From contig NZ_JBIGHY010000009.1 in NCBI RefSeq assembly GCF_043555865.1, forward strand, positions 144,836 to 208,835: 64,000 nt of DNA. The letters are read 5' to 3'. The translations under genes and the position numbers were made by a program. Numbering within the stretch: the first letter of the stretch is position 1; the number at the start of each line of letters is the position of its first letter. This DNA is from Pelomonas dachongensis (lineage in GTDB: Bacteria > Pseudomonadota > Gammaproteobacteria > Burkholderiales > Burkholderiaceae_C). A model generated the notes under the pieces. It was not told where the DNA came from. It saw only the letters and a list, made by a program, of their open reading frames with translations, and did no database searches. Shown here piece by piece: positions 9,602 through 17,117 of the stretch.

Positions 9602-11554
9602 ATGACCCAAAAGACCGCCCTGCTGTTGATCGCGCTGGCTGCCGCCAGCGCCCAGGCCGAGGTGCGCCTGGCCACGGTGTTCGGCGACCACATGGTGTTG
9701 CAGCGCGAGCAGCCCATCCATATCTGGGGCCGGGCCACGCCGGGCCGCACGCTGGCCGTCGAGCTGGCCGGCCGCAAGGCCAGCGCCGCTGTCGGCGCCG
9801 ACGGCCGCTGGCGGGCCACGCTGCCGGCGCTGAAGGCCGGCGGCCCGCACCGTTTGAGCGTCAGCGGCGATGGCAGCGCCGCCCTGCAGGATGTGTTGAT
9901 CGGCGACGTCTGGCTGCTGGGCGGCCAGTCCAACATGGAGTGGCCGCTGTCGCAGACGGACACCGGCGCGCACGAGGTGGCGTCGCCGCAGAACGCGCAG
10001 CTGCGCCACCTGCGCGTGCCGCTGCGCGCCAGCCTCACGCCCGAGGCCGACATCGCGCCCGCGGCCTGGGTCGTTGCCGAGGCCGGCACCGTGGGCGAGT
10101 TCAGCGCCGTGGGCTACCACTTCGCGCGCCAGATGCAGGCTGTGCAGGGGGTGCCCATCGGTCTCGTCAACACGGCCTGGGGGGGCTCGCATCTGGAGAC
10201 CTGGATGCGCCGCGAGCTGACGGCCAGCGACCCGGCGCTCGCCGCCGCCGTGAAGGCGCTGCCGGCCAGTGGCGATGAGTTCGTGCGGCAGCGCCGCGAG
10301 CTGGTCGAAGGCCGTGTGAAGGCCTGGCAACCCGGTCTGGCCTGGCAGGGCGTGGACGCCAGCGCGTGGTCCGCCGCCGGCGACATCGACGCCGACTGGC
10401 CCACGCTGAAGGCGCCGGGCGTGTGGGAAGGCCAGGGCCTGGCCGATGTGGACGGCGTCGTCTGGCTGCGCCGCAAGGTCGAGCTGAGCGCCGCCCAAGC
10501 GGCCGGCGCGGCGCAGCTGCACTTGGCCAAGGTGGACGACTGCGACGAGGTCTGGGTCAATGGCCAGAAGGTCGGCGGCCAGTGCGGCTACGACCAGCCG
10601 CGCGCCTACCCGCTGCCGGCCGGCGTGCTGCGCGCGGGCGCCAACTGGATCGCCGCGCGCGTGACCGACAGCGGCGGTGGCGGCGGCTTCCATGGCGATG
10701 CCGCCTCGATGCGGCTGGACACGGCAGCCGGCAACGTCAGCCTGGCCGGCCCCTGGCGCGCCCGTGTGGAGCAGGCGCGTGTGAACACCGCGCCCACCGC
10801 CAACGACGCACCCACGCTGGCGCACAACGGTCTCATCGCGCCGCTGCAGGGGCTGGGCTTGCGCGGCGTGCTCTGGTACCAGGGCGAAAGCAACACCGGC
10901 CGCGCAGCCGCCTACGCGGGCGACTTCCAGAAACTCATCACCGACTGGCGCTCCCAGTTCGCCAATCCCAAGCTGCCGTTCTTCTTCGTGCAGCTGGCGT
11001 CTTTCCTGCCGCTGCAGAACAACCGCCCGGGCCAGGGCGGCTGGGCCGAGCTGCGCGATGCGCAGGGCCAGGCCCTGAAGTTGCAGCACACCGGGATGGC
11101 CGTGGCGCTGGATGTGGGTGACGCCAACGACATCCACCCGCGCAACAAGCGCACGCTGGGTGACCGCCTGGCGCAGCTGGCGCTGCATGACCAGGGCGTG
11201 CGCGCGTCACCGGCCAGCGGGCCGCAACTGCTGAAGGTCGAGCTGCGCGGTGGCGAGACCTGGCTGCACTTCAAGCACACGGCCGGTGGCCTGCGCACCG
11301 CCAGGACTGGCGAGCCGCTGCGCGGCTTCGTGCTGGCCGGCGCAGACCGCCGCTTCGTGCCGGCCACGGCCCGCATCGAAGGCAACGCCGTGGTGGTCAG
11401 CAGCCCCGACGTGAAGGCGCCGCAAGCGGTGCGCTATGCGTGGATGGACAACCCCAGCGAGTCCAACCTCACCGGGGCCGACGGCCTGCCCGCCGCGCCG
11501 CTGCGCAGCGACGACTGGCCGCTGGAGACGGCGGGCAAGCGGTATCCGAACTAG
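9602..11554 (+). CDS. Secreted sialate-O-acetylesterase-like carbohydrate esterase (probable xylan acetylesterase)
   Basis: A 650-aa SGNH-type esterase with a signal peptide (about 18 residues, cleavage near ASAQA-EV). The ATG at 9602 follows GGAG and gives a clean signal peptide; a longer in-frame extension would overlap the GH43 gene. The nucleophile is Ser110 in GGQSNMEWPL, the oxyanion/Asn block is WYQGESNTG, and the Asp/His pair is NDIHP at about 510-512. Between the two halves lies an inserted jelly-roll domain (about residues 250-390) with sequence like the sugar-binding domain of GH2 enzymes. The sialate esterase family includes enzymes that remove acetyl groups from xylan side chains, and the xylose operon context favours that substrate over sialic acid. 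Confidence 0.82.
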   Translation: MTQKTALLLIALAAASAQAEVRLATVFGDHMVLQREQPIHIWGRATPGRTLAVELAGRKASAAVGADGRWRATLPALKAGGPHRLSVSGDGSAALQDVLIGDVWLLGGQSNMEWPLSQTDTGAHEVASPQNAQLRHLRVPLRASLTPEADIAPAAWVVAEAGTVGEFSAVGYHFARQMQAVQGVPIGLVNTAWGGSHLETWMRRELTASDPALAAAVKALPASGDEFVRQRRELVEGRVKAWQPGLAWQGVDASAWSAAGDIDADWPTLKAPGVWEGQGLADVDGVVWLRRKVELSAAQAAGAAQLHLAKVDDCDEVWVNGQKVGGQCGYDQPRAYPLPAGVLRAGANWIAARVTDSGGGGGFHGDAASMRLDTAAGNVSLAGPWRARVEQARVNTAPTANDAPTLAHNGLIAPLQGLGLRGVLWYQGESNTGRAAAYAGDFQKLITDWRSQFANPKLPFFFVQLASFLPLQNNRPGQGGWAELRDAQGQALKLQHTGMAVALDVGDANDIHPRNKRTLGDRLAQLALHDQGVRASPASGPQLLKVELRGGETWLHFKHTAGGLRTARTGEPLRGFVLAGADRRFVPATARIEGNAVVVSSPDVKAPQAVRYAWMDNPSESNLTGADGLPAAPLRSDDWPLETAGKRYPN

Positions 11555-11611
11555 TCGGCGCGCCGGCGGGCGTGGCCTCGTCGAAGTTGGCGCTCGCGTC
11601 CCGCTAGGGGC

Positions 11612-11935
11612 TCAGGGGTGGGCGCCGGCGCGCGCTTCGGCATTGCGCTTGCGCGTCGCGGCGGCCTTTCTGGCGGCAGCGGAACGCTCAGCCGCTGTGC
11701 GGCCGGCCGCTGCCGCGCCACCGAGCCGACCGCCCTTGCGGGACGGTGCTGGGTCCACTGCCTTGCCTCGCCCCGAGCCCGACCGCTTGCCGCCGCCGCT
11801 CTCTTTATTGACGGTGGCCCAGGCCCGCGCCTCCGCCTCCTTCTCCGGCAAGCCGCGGGCTTCGTAGCCCTTCTCGATGTGGCGGGCCTGGCGCTTCTGC
11901 TTGTCGGTGTAGGCCGACTTGTCACCGCGGGGCAT
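11612..11935 (-). CDS. Small basic protein annotated in relatives as plasmid-stabilization protein
   Basis: 107 residues from the ATG at 11935 (MPRGDKSAYTDKQ). The N-terminal half, YTDKQKRQARHIEKGYEARG followed by EAEARAWATVNKESGGG, is a conserved helical unit seen in many proteobacterial proteins named plasmid stabilization protein, though this name has little experimental support. The C-terminal half is a low-complexity Ala/Arg/Lys/Gly tail of histone-like composition, so nucleic-acid binding is possible. A longer in-frame start 16 codons upstream exists, but homologues start at MPRGDKS. Confidence 0.65.
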   Translation of the reverse strand: MPRGDKSAYTDKQKRQARHIEKGYEARGLPEKEAEARAWATVNKESGGGKRSGSGRGKAVDPAPSRKGGRLGGAAAAGRTAAERSAAARKAAATRKRNAEARAGAHP

Positions 11936-12019
11936 GGCGGTCTCCTGGAACTGCGAGGCCCCCACCTTGCAACCGCCAGGCACGCTCGGGCGTAGGACTG
12001 GGCGCCGCTTACAGGCTGA

Positions 12020-13399
12020 TCAGCCGGCAGCCCTTTCCGGCAGCCGGGGCCGCTGCGCCAGCAGGCGCTTGCGCACCGCATGGATGTTGTTGCGCAGCGC
12101 GTAGAGCTCTTCCGCATAGGACAGCGGGACCGCGATGCGGTGCGTGACACGGTCCAGCTCGTCCAGCTCGTCGAGCAATGCGTCGCGCTGGCCGGTGCCG
12201 GCCTCCAGCCGAGCTTCCACCTCGCGCAGCCGCGCATACCAGCGGAACACGCGCGAGCGCACGCGGAAGGTGTAGAGCGGCGGCACCACGCGCGACAGCG
12301 GCAGCATCAGCACCAGCAGGCCGCCGACCACCAGCCACATGCGTTCCAGCAGATTCCCGGCCCAGAAGGGCAGGTAGCGCGCCCAGGCCGGCGGCGTGCC
12401 GTTGATCGCACGGTCGCCCTCCGCGCTGACCGGCAGCTCGCTGGTGCGGGTGTTGGGGAAGTCGCGCGCACCGTTGAACCAGCCGGCCTCGCTGTGCTGG
12501 CCCAGCGCCGCCTGCGCAAACAGCTGGCGCAGCGCCGGGTGCGTCTGCTCGCGCGCCAGCAACGCGGTGGTGGTGGCCAGCAGCGGCACGTCGTGCGGCG
12601 GCAGATCGGCCGCCAGGTCCACCACGCCGCGCGGCAGGCTCACGGTCGACAGGAAAGGCAGGTGGCGGGAGTAGGCCTCGTTCTGCTCGAAGGCCATCAG
12701 CGCGATGGCCGGGTCGCGCAGCAGCGCGCGGATCAGGCCGGCCTGCGGCGCCGAGATCAGCACCGCGGCGTCCAGCCGGCCCTCGCGCAGCGCCGCGCCG
12801 GCATCGCCGGGTGCCAGGTTGGACAAGCGCAGGTCGGCCGGCTTCAGCTGGTTCAGCGCCAGCAGCTTCTCGACGATCTGCGGCACGCCGCTGCCGTCTT
12901 GGTCCACATTGACGCGCAGGCCGCGCAGCTGGTCCAGGCGCTGCAGTTCCCCGCCGGGCTGGCGGCGCGAGATGCCAAGATCGCGGCGGTAGAAGATCCA
13001 GACCGGCTCGTAGAACAGGCTGCCCAGCGACACGATGCCGGCCTCGGTGTCGGCCACCGGATCGGCCATGCCGCCGCGCACGAAGCCCACATCGGCCGTG
13101 CCCGCACGCAGGTGGGCCAGATCGTCAAGCGCACCTTCGCTGGGAATCAGCGTCACGTGGACGCGCTCGCGCGCCAGCGCCTTCGCATAGCCCTCGCCGA
13201 AGCTGGCATAGGCACTGCCGGCCGGGCCCGTGGCCAGCCGCACCTCGCGCGGCGGCTGCGGATCCAGCCACACATACGCCGCGACCAGCAGCCCGCCGCC
13301 GAGCAGCAGCAGCGGCCCCATCGAGACCACCATGTCGCGCAGCGTCTGCAGCAGCAGGTGCAGGCGGCGGGTGGCCTGCCATTGCTGGATCGGGGTCAT
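12020..13399 (-). CDS. Membrane-anchored TAXI-family TRAP solute-binding protein
   Basis: 459 residues from the ATG at 13399 (MTPIQQWQATRR). A first membrane segment near residues 26-45 (GPLLLLGGGLLVAAYVWLD) replaces a normal signal peptide and is followed by a TAXI receptor domain: REVRLATGPAGSAYASFGEG, then GTADVGFVRGG, and YEPVWIFYRRD. A second membrane helix near residue 350 (LVVGGLLVLMLPLSRVV) is followed by a charged helical cytoplasmic tail of about 90 residues rich in Arg and Glu. TRAP receptors normally deliver acids to DctQM permeases, and none is nearby. The double anchor suggests sensing or a non-transport role, but that is an inference. Confidence 0.8.
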   Translation of the reverse strand: MTPIQQWQATRRLHLLLQTLRDMVVSMGPLLLLGGGLLVAAYVWLDPQPPREVRLATGPAGSAYASFGEGYAKALARERVHVTLIPSEGALDDLAHLRAGTADVGFVRGGMADPVADTEAGIVSLGSLFYEPVWIFYRRDLGISRRQPGGELQRLDQLRGLRVNVDQDGSGVPQIVEKLLALNQLKPADLRLSNLAPGDAGAALREGRLDAAVLISAPQAGLIRALLRDPAIALMAFEQNEAYSRHLPFLSTVSLPRGVVDLAADLPPHDVPLLATTTALLAREQTHPALRQLFAQAALGQHSEAGWFNGARDFPNTRTSELPVSAEGDRAINGTPPAWARYLPFWAGNLLERMWLVVGGLLVLMLPLSRVVPPLYTFRVRSRVFRWYARLREVEARLEAGTGQRDALLDELDELDRVTHRIAVPLSYAEELYALRNNIHAVRKRLLAQRPRLPERAAG

Positions 13400-13653
13400 G
13401 GATTGCAGGCCTGCGTGGGGCAGCAGCGCTCGCGCGCATGCGCGGCCGCCCGGGTGAGCATGAGGGTGATGCCGATGCATCGCATGGGCTGGGCCTTTGC
13501 CGGTGGAGGAGCGGCGCATCGTATGCGAGGGCTTTCGGCAGGACGGTCACGCCGCCGTTACCGCCAGGCAGCCGCCCAGCCCTCGTTCCCGCGATGACGC
13601 ACCTTATTTCTGGCATTAGCATCCGCCCCCAGCGCAACACGAGAGGGTGATCG
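13400..13653. other. Divergent intergenic region
   Basis: 254 bp between the TAXI gene (minus strand) and the exported protein at 13654 (plus strand), presumably holding both promoters. A less GC-rich segment near 13595-13625 (around CTTATTTCTGGCATTAGCAT) is the most likely promoter area for the plus-strand gene, whose ribosome-binding site is GAGAGGG just before the ATG. I see no gene and no strong palindrome here. Confidence 0.4.
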
Positions 13654-14520
13654 ATGTTCAAGAAGCTGTGGGTCGCGGCCCTCCTCGCGCTGCCGTTGGC
13701 CGCCTCTGCCCAGCAGGCCGCCCCACCGGCGTCGACCATCGCCATCATCTCCACGCTTGGCGACCAGCTCAGCATCGTCAAGCAGCGCGGCAAGCGCGCC
13801 AGCAGCGTTGACGACTTCTCGCGCCGAACGCTGCAGGTGGACCCGCAGCTGCTGAACATGGCCGTGCTGCGCGGCCTGGACAGCGCGCTGGCCGCCGAGG
13901 AGCCGACATCGCGCCGCATCATGCTGCGCTGGAGCACCAACCCCGGTCTGGCGGAGCAGTTGAAGAACGCGTCCTTCGAGTCCCGCGATGCGCTGGTGCT
14001 CCATGCGCTGCGCGAGCGCCTGGCCCAGATGCCGCAGCGCGCCGACTGGGACCGCATCGAGGCCATCCTTCCGCGCTACGCGTGGGAGTCGCGCGAGGGC
14101 ATGCCCAACCGGCTGGGCGGCATCGGTATCTACGTCAAGCCCACCGGCAACCAGTGGGAACTGCTCGACGAGGACGGCATCGACCGCAAGCAGGACCTGG
14201 CGGACCCCGACCGCACGACCACCAACCCGCGCACCGGCGAGCAGCAGAAGGACAAGTCGTACGTGGCGCCGTTCATCTCCTTCGAGCGCGTGACGCTGGA
14301 CGCGAAGACGCTGGCCGTCATCGCCCGCAAGCCGCAGTTCTCGCACACCAAGTACAGCGACCCCAATTCCAAGTCCGTCGACGTCATCGAGCAGGTCTCA
14401 CCGGCCGAGATCGTCACGCAGCTCAACACGCTGGTGGAGCAGGCCGTCTACCGCTCGGTGCGGGGCGCGGTGGAGGTCGGGCCGGCAAAGCCGGTATCGA
14501 AAGACGCGGGCCAGCCCTGA
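13654..14520 (+). CDS. Conserved exported protein of unknown function
   Basis: 288 residues with a clear signal peptide (MFKKLWVAALLALPLAASAQ, cleavage near residue 19-20). The mature protein is mixed alpha/beta and soluble, with no membrane segment. Recognisable stretches are STLGDQLSIVKQ, DDFSRRTLQVDPQLLNMAVL, and a middle part GGIGIYVKPTGNQWELLDED. I do not recognise a named domain and see no catalytic motif, lipobox or metal-binding cluster. Bounded on both sides by genes on the opposite strand, it stands alone and is probably periplasmic. The coding frame and codon bias match neighbours, so it is a real gene. Confidence 0.75.
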   Translation: MFKKLWVAALLALPLAASAQQAAPPASTIAIISTLGDQLSIVKQRGKRASSVDDFSRRTLQVDPQLLNMAVLRGLDSALAAEEPTSRRIMLRWSTNPGLAEQLKNASFESRDALVLHALRERLAQMPQRADWDRIEAILPRYAWESREGMPNRLGGIGIYVKPTGNQWELLDEDGIDRKQDLADPDRTTTNPRTGEQQKDKSYVAPFISFERVTLDAKTLAVIARKPQFSHTKYSDPNSKSVDVIEQVSPAEIVTQLNTLVEQAVYRSVRGAVEVGPAKPVSKDAGQP

Positions 14521-14558
14521 ACGAGACGCCCCCCGCCCGGGCCGCGCGGGCGCAGGGC

Positions 14559-15245
14559 TCAGGCGTCCATCGGCTGCGCCAGCCAGGACTTCTGGCGCTG
14601 CAGGTGGGCGCGGGACAGCGCCGGGTAGTCCGCGGAGACGGCAGCTGCAACGCTGGCTCTTGCGCCAAGTTGCCGGCGCCAAGCCTGGACGCGGGGCACA
14701 CCGGCAAAAAGCGGCGCGCTGATCGCGGCGTCCAGGACATCGAAGTAGCGGAACACCGGCGCGAACACGGCGTCCACCATGCCGAAGGCGTCACCAGCGA
14801 AGTACGGGCCCGACCCCAGCACCTTGTCGATCTGGGCCAGCTTGTCCTGAAACGCGGCGGCTTTCTGCTGACCGGTGACGGCATCCTTGGCGTTCAGGAA
14901 TCCCCACGCGTCGCCCAGCGCGGCCGATCCGAACTCGACCCAGGCCCGCTGCCGGGCGCGCGCCAGCGGGTCATCGGGGTAGTGGCTGGCGCCGGGCAGC
15001 GTCTCCTGCAGGTACTCGCAGATCGCCATGCTCTCGAACAGCACGTCCTGGGCGCCGTGGCCGGCGTCCACCTGCAGCAGCGGCACCTTGCCGGTGGGCG
15101 ACATCGCCAGGAACCAGTCGGGTTTGTGGCTCAGGTCGACGTCGATGCGCTCGAACGGCACCTGTTTTTCCAGCAGCACGATGGCAGCCCGTTGAACGAA
15201 CGGGCACAGGGGATGGCTCACCAGGGTGAGTGTGGGCAGTGGCAT
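14559..15245 (-). CDS. Glutathione S-transferase family protein
   Basis: 228 residues with the usual two GST parts. The thioredoxin-like N-terminal domain (about 1-80) has LVSHPLCPFVQRAAIVL, a Cys-Pro-Phe site as in omega/beta-like GSTs, with the glutathione-contact SPTGKVPLLQVD and ESMAICEYLQE. The helical C-terminal domain follows, with FGMVDAVFAPVFRYFD as the conserved N-capping region. A catalytic Cys instead of Ser/Tyr suggests thiol-transferase or dehydroascorbate-type chemistry. It lies 67 bp downstream of the SDR gene on the same strand, so the two may form an operon under the divergent LysR regulator. Confidence 0.9.
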   Translation of the reverse strand: MPLPTLTLVSHPLCPFVQRAAIVLLEKQVPFERIDVDLSHKPDWFLAMSPTGKVPLLQVDAGHGAQDVLFESMAICEYLQETLPGASHYPDDPLARARQRAWVEFGSAALGDAWGFLNAKDAVTGQQKAAAFQDKLAQIDKVLGSGPYFAGDAFGMVDAVFAPVFRYFDVLDAAISAPLFAGVPRVQAWRRQLGARASVAAAVSADYPALSRAHLQRQKSWLAQPMDA

Positions 15246-15312
15246 GGCAGCACCTGAAGTCGGTTGAACGAAGGGGGCACGGCAGCGTTGCCGTGCCTTG
15301 CCGAGCGGCGTA

Positions 15313-16065
15313 TCAGCGGTTGAGCAGGCGTCCGCCGTCGACCACGATTTCCGAGCCCACGGTCCAGCGCGACTCGTCGGACGCCAGGTACAGCACGGCC
15401 TTGGCCACCTCCTCCGGCGTGCCGAAACGGCCCAGCGGAACGGACGCGGCGATGTCCTTGTTGACCTGCTCGCGGTAGGCGTCGGGAATGCCCAGCTTGT
15501 CGTACAGCGGCGTCTCGATGGGGCCGGGGCTGACCGCGTTGACGCGGATGCCGCGATCCAGCAGCTCGGTGGACAGCGTCTTCGTCATGTTCAGCAGGGC
15601 CGCCTTGGTGGCCGCATAGACCGAAGAGTTCGCCGCACCGGCGTGGGCGCTGACGGACGTGTTCAGCACGACGGACGCGGTACGCGCGAACACCGGCAGC
15701 AGCGCCTGGAACAGGAAGTAGGGGCCCTTGACGTTGACGTCGAACGATCGATCGAACATCGCTTCCGTCCAATCCTGGAAGGGCAGCCAGACGGAGATGC
15801 CGGCGTTGAGGAAGGCGACATCGAGCTGGCCGTAGTGGTCCTGCACGGCTTGCGCCAGTTCCCTCTGGGCAGTCACGCTGGCCGAGTCGGCCCGCAGCAC
15901 CGGGACTTCGGACCCCAGTTCGGCCTGGGCTTTCGCGATCGAGTCGGGGTTCACGCCGGTGACGATGACGCGGGCGCCTTGGGCCAGAAACTGCTTGGCG
16001 GTTTCGAGGCCAATGCCACTGGTGCCACCGGTGATGAGGGTACGTTTACCTTGCAAGCGCAACAT
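15313..16065 (-). CDS. SDR-family NAD(P)-dependent oxidoreductase
   Basis: A 250-aa classical short-chain dehydrogenase. The Rossmann glycine motif is TGGTSGIG near residue 13, the NAG-type strand is AFLNAGIS, and the catalytic Ser, Tyr and Lys are in LNTSVSAHAG and SVYAATKAALLN. The ending EIVVDGGRLLN is typical. The substrate is unknown. The gene is divergent from the LysR gene, with two inverted repeats in the 124-bp gap, and is followed by a GST, suggesting an inducible detoxification or redox function. Confidence 0.92.
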   Translation of the reverse strand: MLRLQGKRTLITGGTSGIGLETAKQFLAQGARVIVTGVNPDSIAKAQAELGSEVPVLRADSASVTAQRELAQAVQDHYGQLDVAFLNAGISVWLPFQDWTEAMFDRSFDVNVKGPYFLFQALLPVFARTASVVLNTSVSAHAGAANSSVYAATKAALLNMTKTLSTELLDRGIRVNAVSPGPIETPLYDKLGIPDAYREQVNKDIAASVPLGRFGTPEEVAKAVLYLASDESRWTVGSEIVVDGGRLLNR

Positions 16066-16110
16066 TGAGTTCTCCTGATGAGACGACCACCTCGGTCGAC
16101 GGGGTGAACT

Positions 16111-16124
16111 GTGCAGTCATGCAC
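16111..16124. promoter_or_regulatory. Inverted repeat GTGCA-N4-TGCAC
   Basis: A perfect 5-bp inverted repeat with a 4-bp centre in the SDR/LysR divergent gap, 46 bp upstream of the SDR start. The position fits a regulatory or activation site for the divergent LysR protein. Confidence 0.35.
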
Positions 16125-16156
16125 TCGGATCGATAAGATGGCCCACGTAAATAGGT

Positions 16157-16177
16157 TTCATGCAATGAGCGCATGAA
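16157..16177. promoter_or_regulatory. Probable LysR operator, 7-7-7 palindrome
   Basis: TTCATGC, seven bases, then GCATGAA: a perfect 7-bp inverted repeat ending 12 bp before the GTG start of the LysR gene. Its size and location match an LTTR recognition site used for autoregulation, with the divergent SDR gene as target. Confidence 0.5.
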
Positions 16178-16189
16178 TTGGAGACTGCA

Positions 16190-17104
16190 GTGGACCGCTT
16201 CCTGTGGATGACTTGCTTTGCCCGTGCCGTGGAGACGGGCAGCTTTTCTGCTGCGGGGCGCGATCTCGGGCTGGGCCAACCCAACGTCAGCCGCTATGTG
16301 GCGGGCCTGGAGGAGCACCTGCAGACGCGGCTGCTGCACCGGTCCACGCGCAAGTTGACCCTCACCCCTGAAGGCGAGCGCTACTACGCCGACATCCGGC
16401 GCATCCTCGACGCCGTGGACGAGTCGGAGTCGTCCTTCCGGCAGACCGTGGATCCGTCGGGCCTGCTGCGCGTGGCCTGCCCAACCGCGCTGGCGCATGC
16501 CTTCGTGCTGCCCCACGTGCCCGCGTTCCTGGAGCGCCATCCCCGGTTGACGCTGGACCTGCAGATCAGCGACCGCTACGTCAACCTGGTGGACGAAGGG
16601 ACCGAACTCGCCATTCGCATCGGGAACCTGGAAGACAGCGCCCTGCGCGCGAGGCGCGTGGGCTCCTACGAGCGCGTGTTCGTGGCCAGCGAGGACTACC
16701 TGGCCAGGCGCGGGGTGCCGCAGACCCCCGATGACCTGCGCGACCACGACTGCGTGATCTACACGTTGCTGTCGTCGGGTGCGACGTGGCGCCTGCGCGA
16801 TGTCGACATTCCGGTGTCGGGCAGGCTGCGGGTCAACTCGCCCGACGCCGTTCGCGCAGCGGTCATCGCCGGCCTGGGGGTCGGGCATGGGCCAGCGTGG
16901 CTGTTCGACGAGGGGCTGAAGAGCGGCCGCCTGAAGTTCATTCTGACGGGCTGGTCACCGCCGGCCGTGCCCGTCCAGATGGTCTATGTCGCGAACCGGC
17001 TGATGCCCACGCGGGCCATTGTGTTCATGGACTTCATCGCCGACGTGTTCTCGAAGATTCCCGCGTTGAGCGCCACGACAGCGGCGCCGCAGCCTGGAGG
17101 GTGA
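16190..17104 (+). CDS. LysR-family transcriptional regulator
   Basis: 304 residues from a GTG at 16190, chosen because GGAG lies 6 bp upstream and the product then begins MDRFLWMTCFARAVE, the normal start of this group. A TTG three codons earlier is in frame but has no such support. The winged-helix domain covers about residues 1-60 (GSFSAAGRDLGLGQPNVSRY), followed by the linker helix and a LysR substrate-binding domain (FVLPHVPAFLERHPRLTLDL onward). It is divergent from the SDR gene, and the intergenic palindromes suggest that it controls the SDR and GST genes. Confidence 0.92.
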   Translation: MDRFLWMTCFARAVETGSFSAAGRDLGLGQPNVSRYVAGLEEHLQTRLLHRSTRKLTLTPEGERYYADIRRILDAVDESESSFRQTVDPSGLLRVACPTALAHAFVLPHVPAFLERHPRLTLDLQISDRYVNLVDEGTELAIRIGNLEDSALRARRVGSYERVFVASEDYLARRGVPQTPDDLRDHDCVIYTLLSSGATWRLRDVDIPVSGRLRVNSPDAVRAAVIAGLGVGHGPAWLFDEGLKSGRLKFILTGWSPPAVPVQMVYVANRLMPTRAIVFMDFIADVFSKIPALSATTAAPQPGG

Positions 17105-17117
17105 GCGCCGCCTTCGC

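Noticed and set aside
14534..14552. CGCCCG/CGGGCG hairpin after the exported protein gene as a terminator
   Set aside because: Short stem without a T-run in very GC-rich DNA; not distinguishable from chance.
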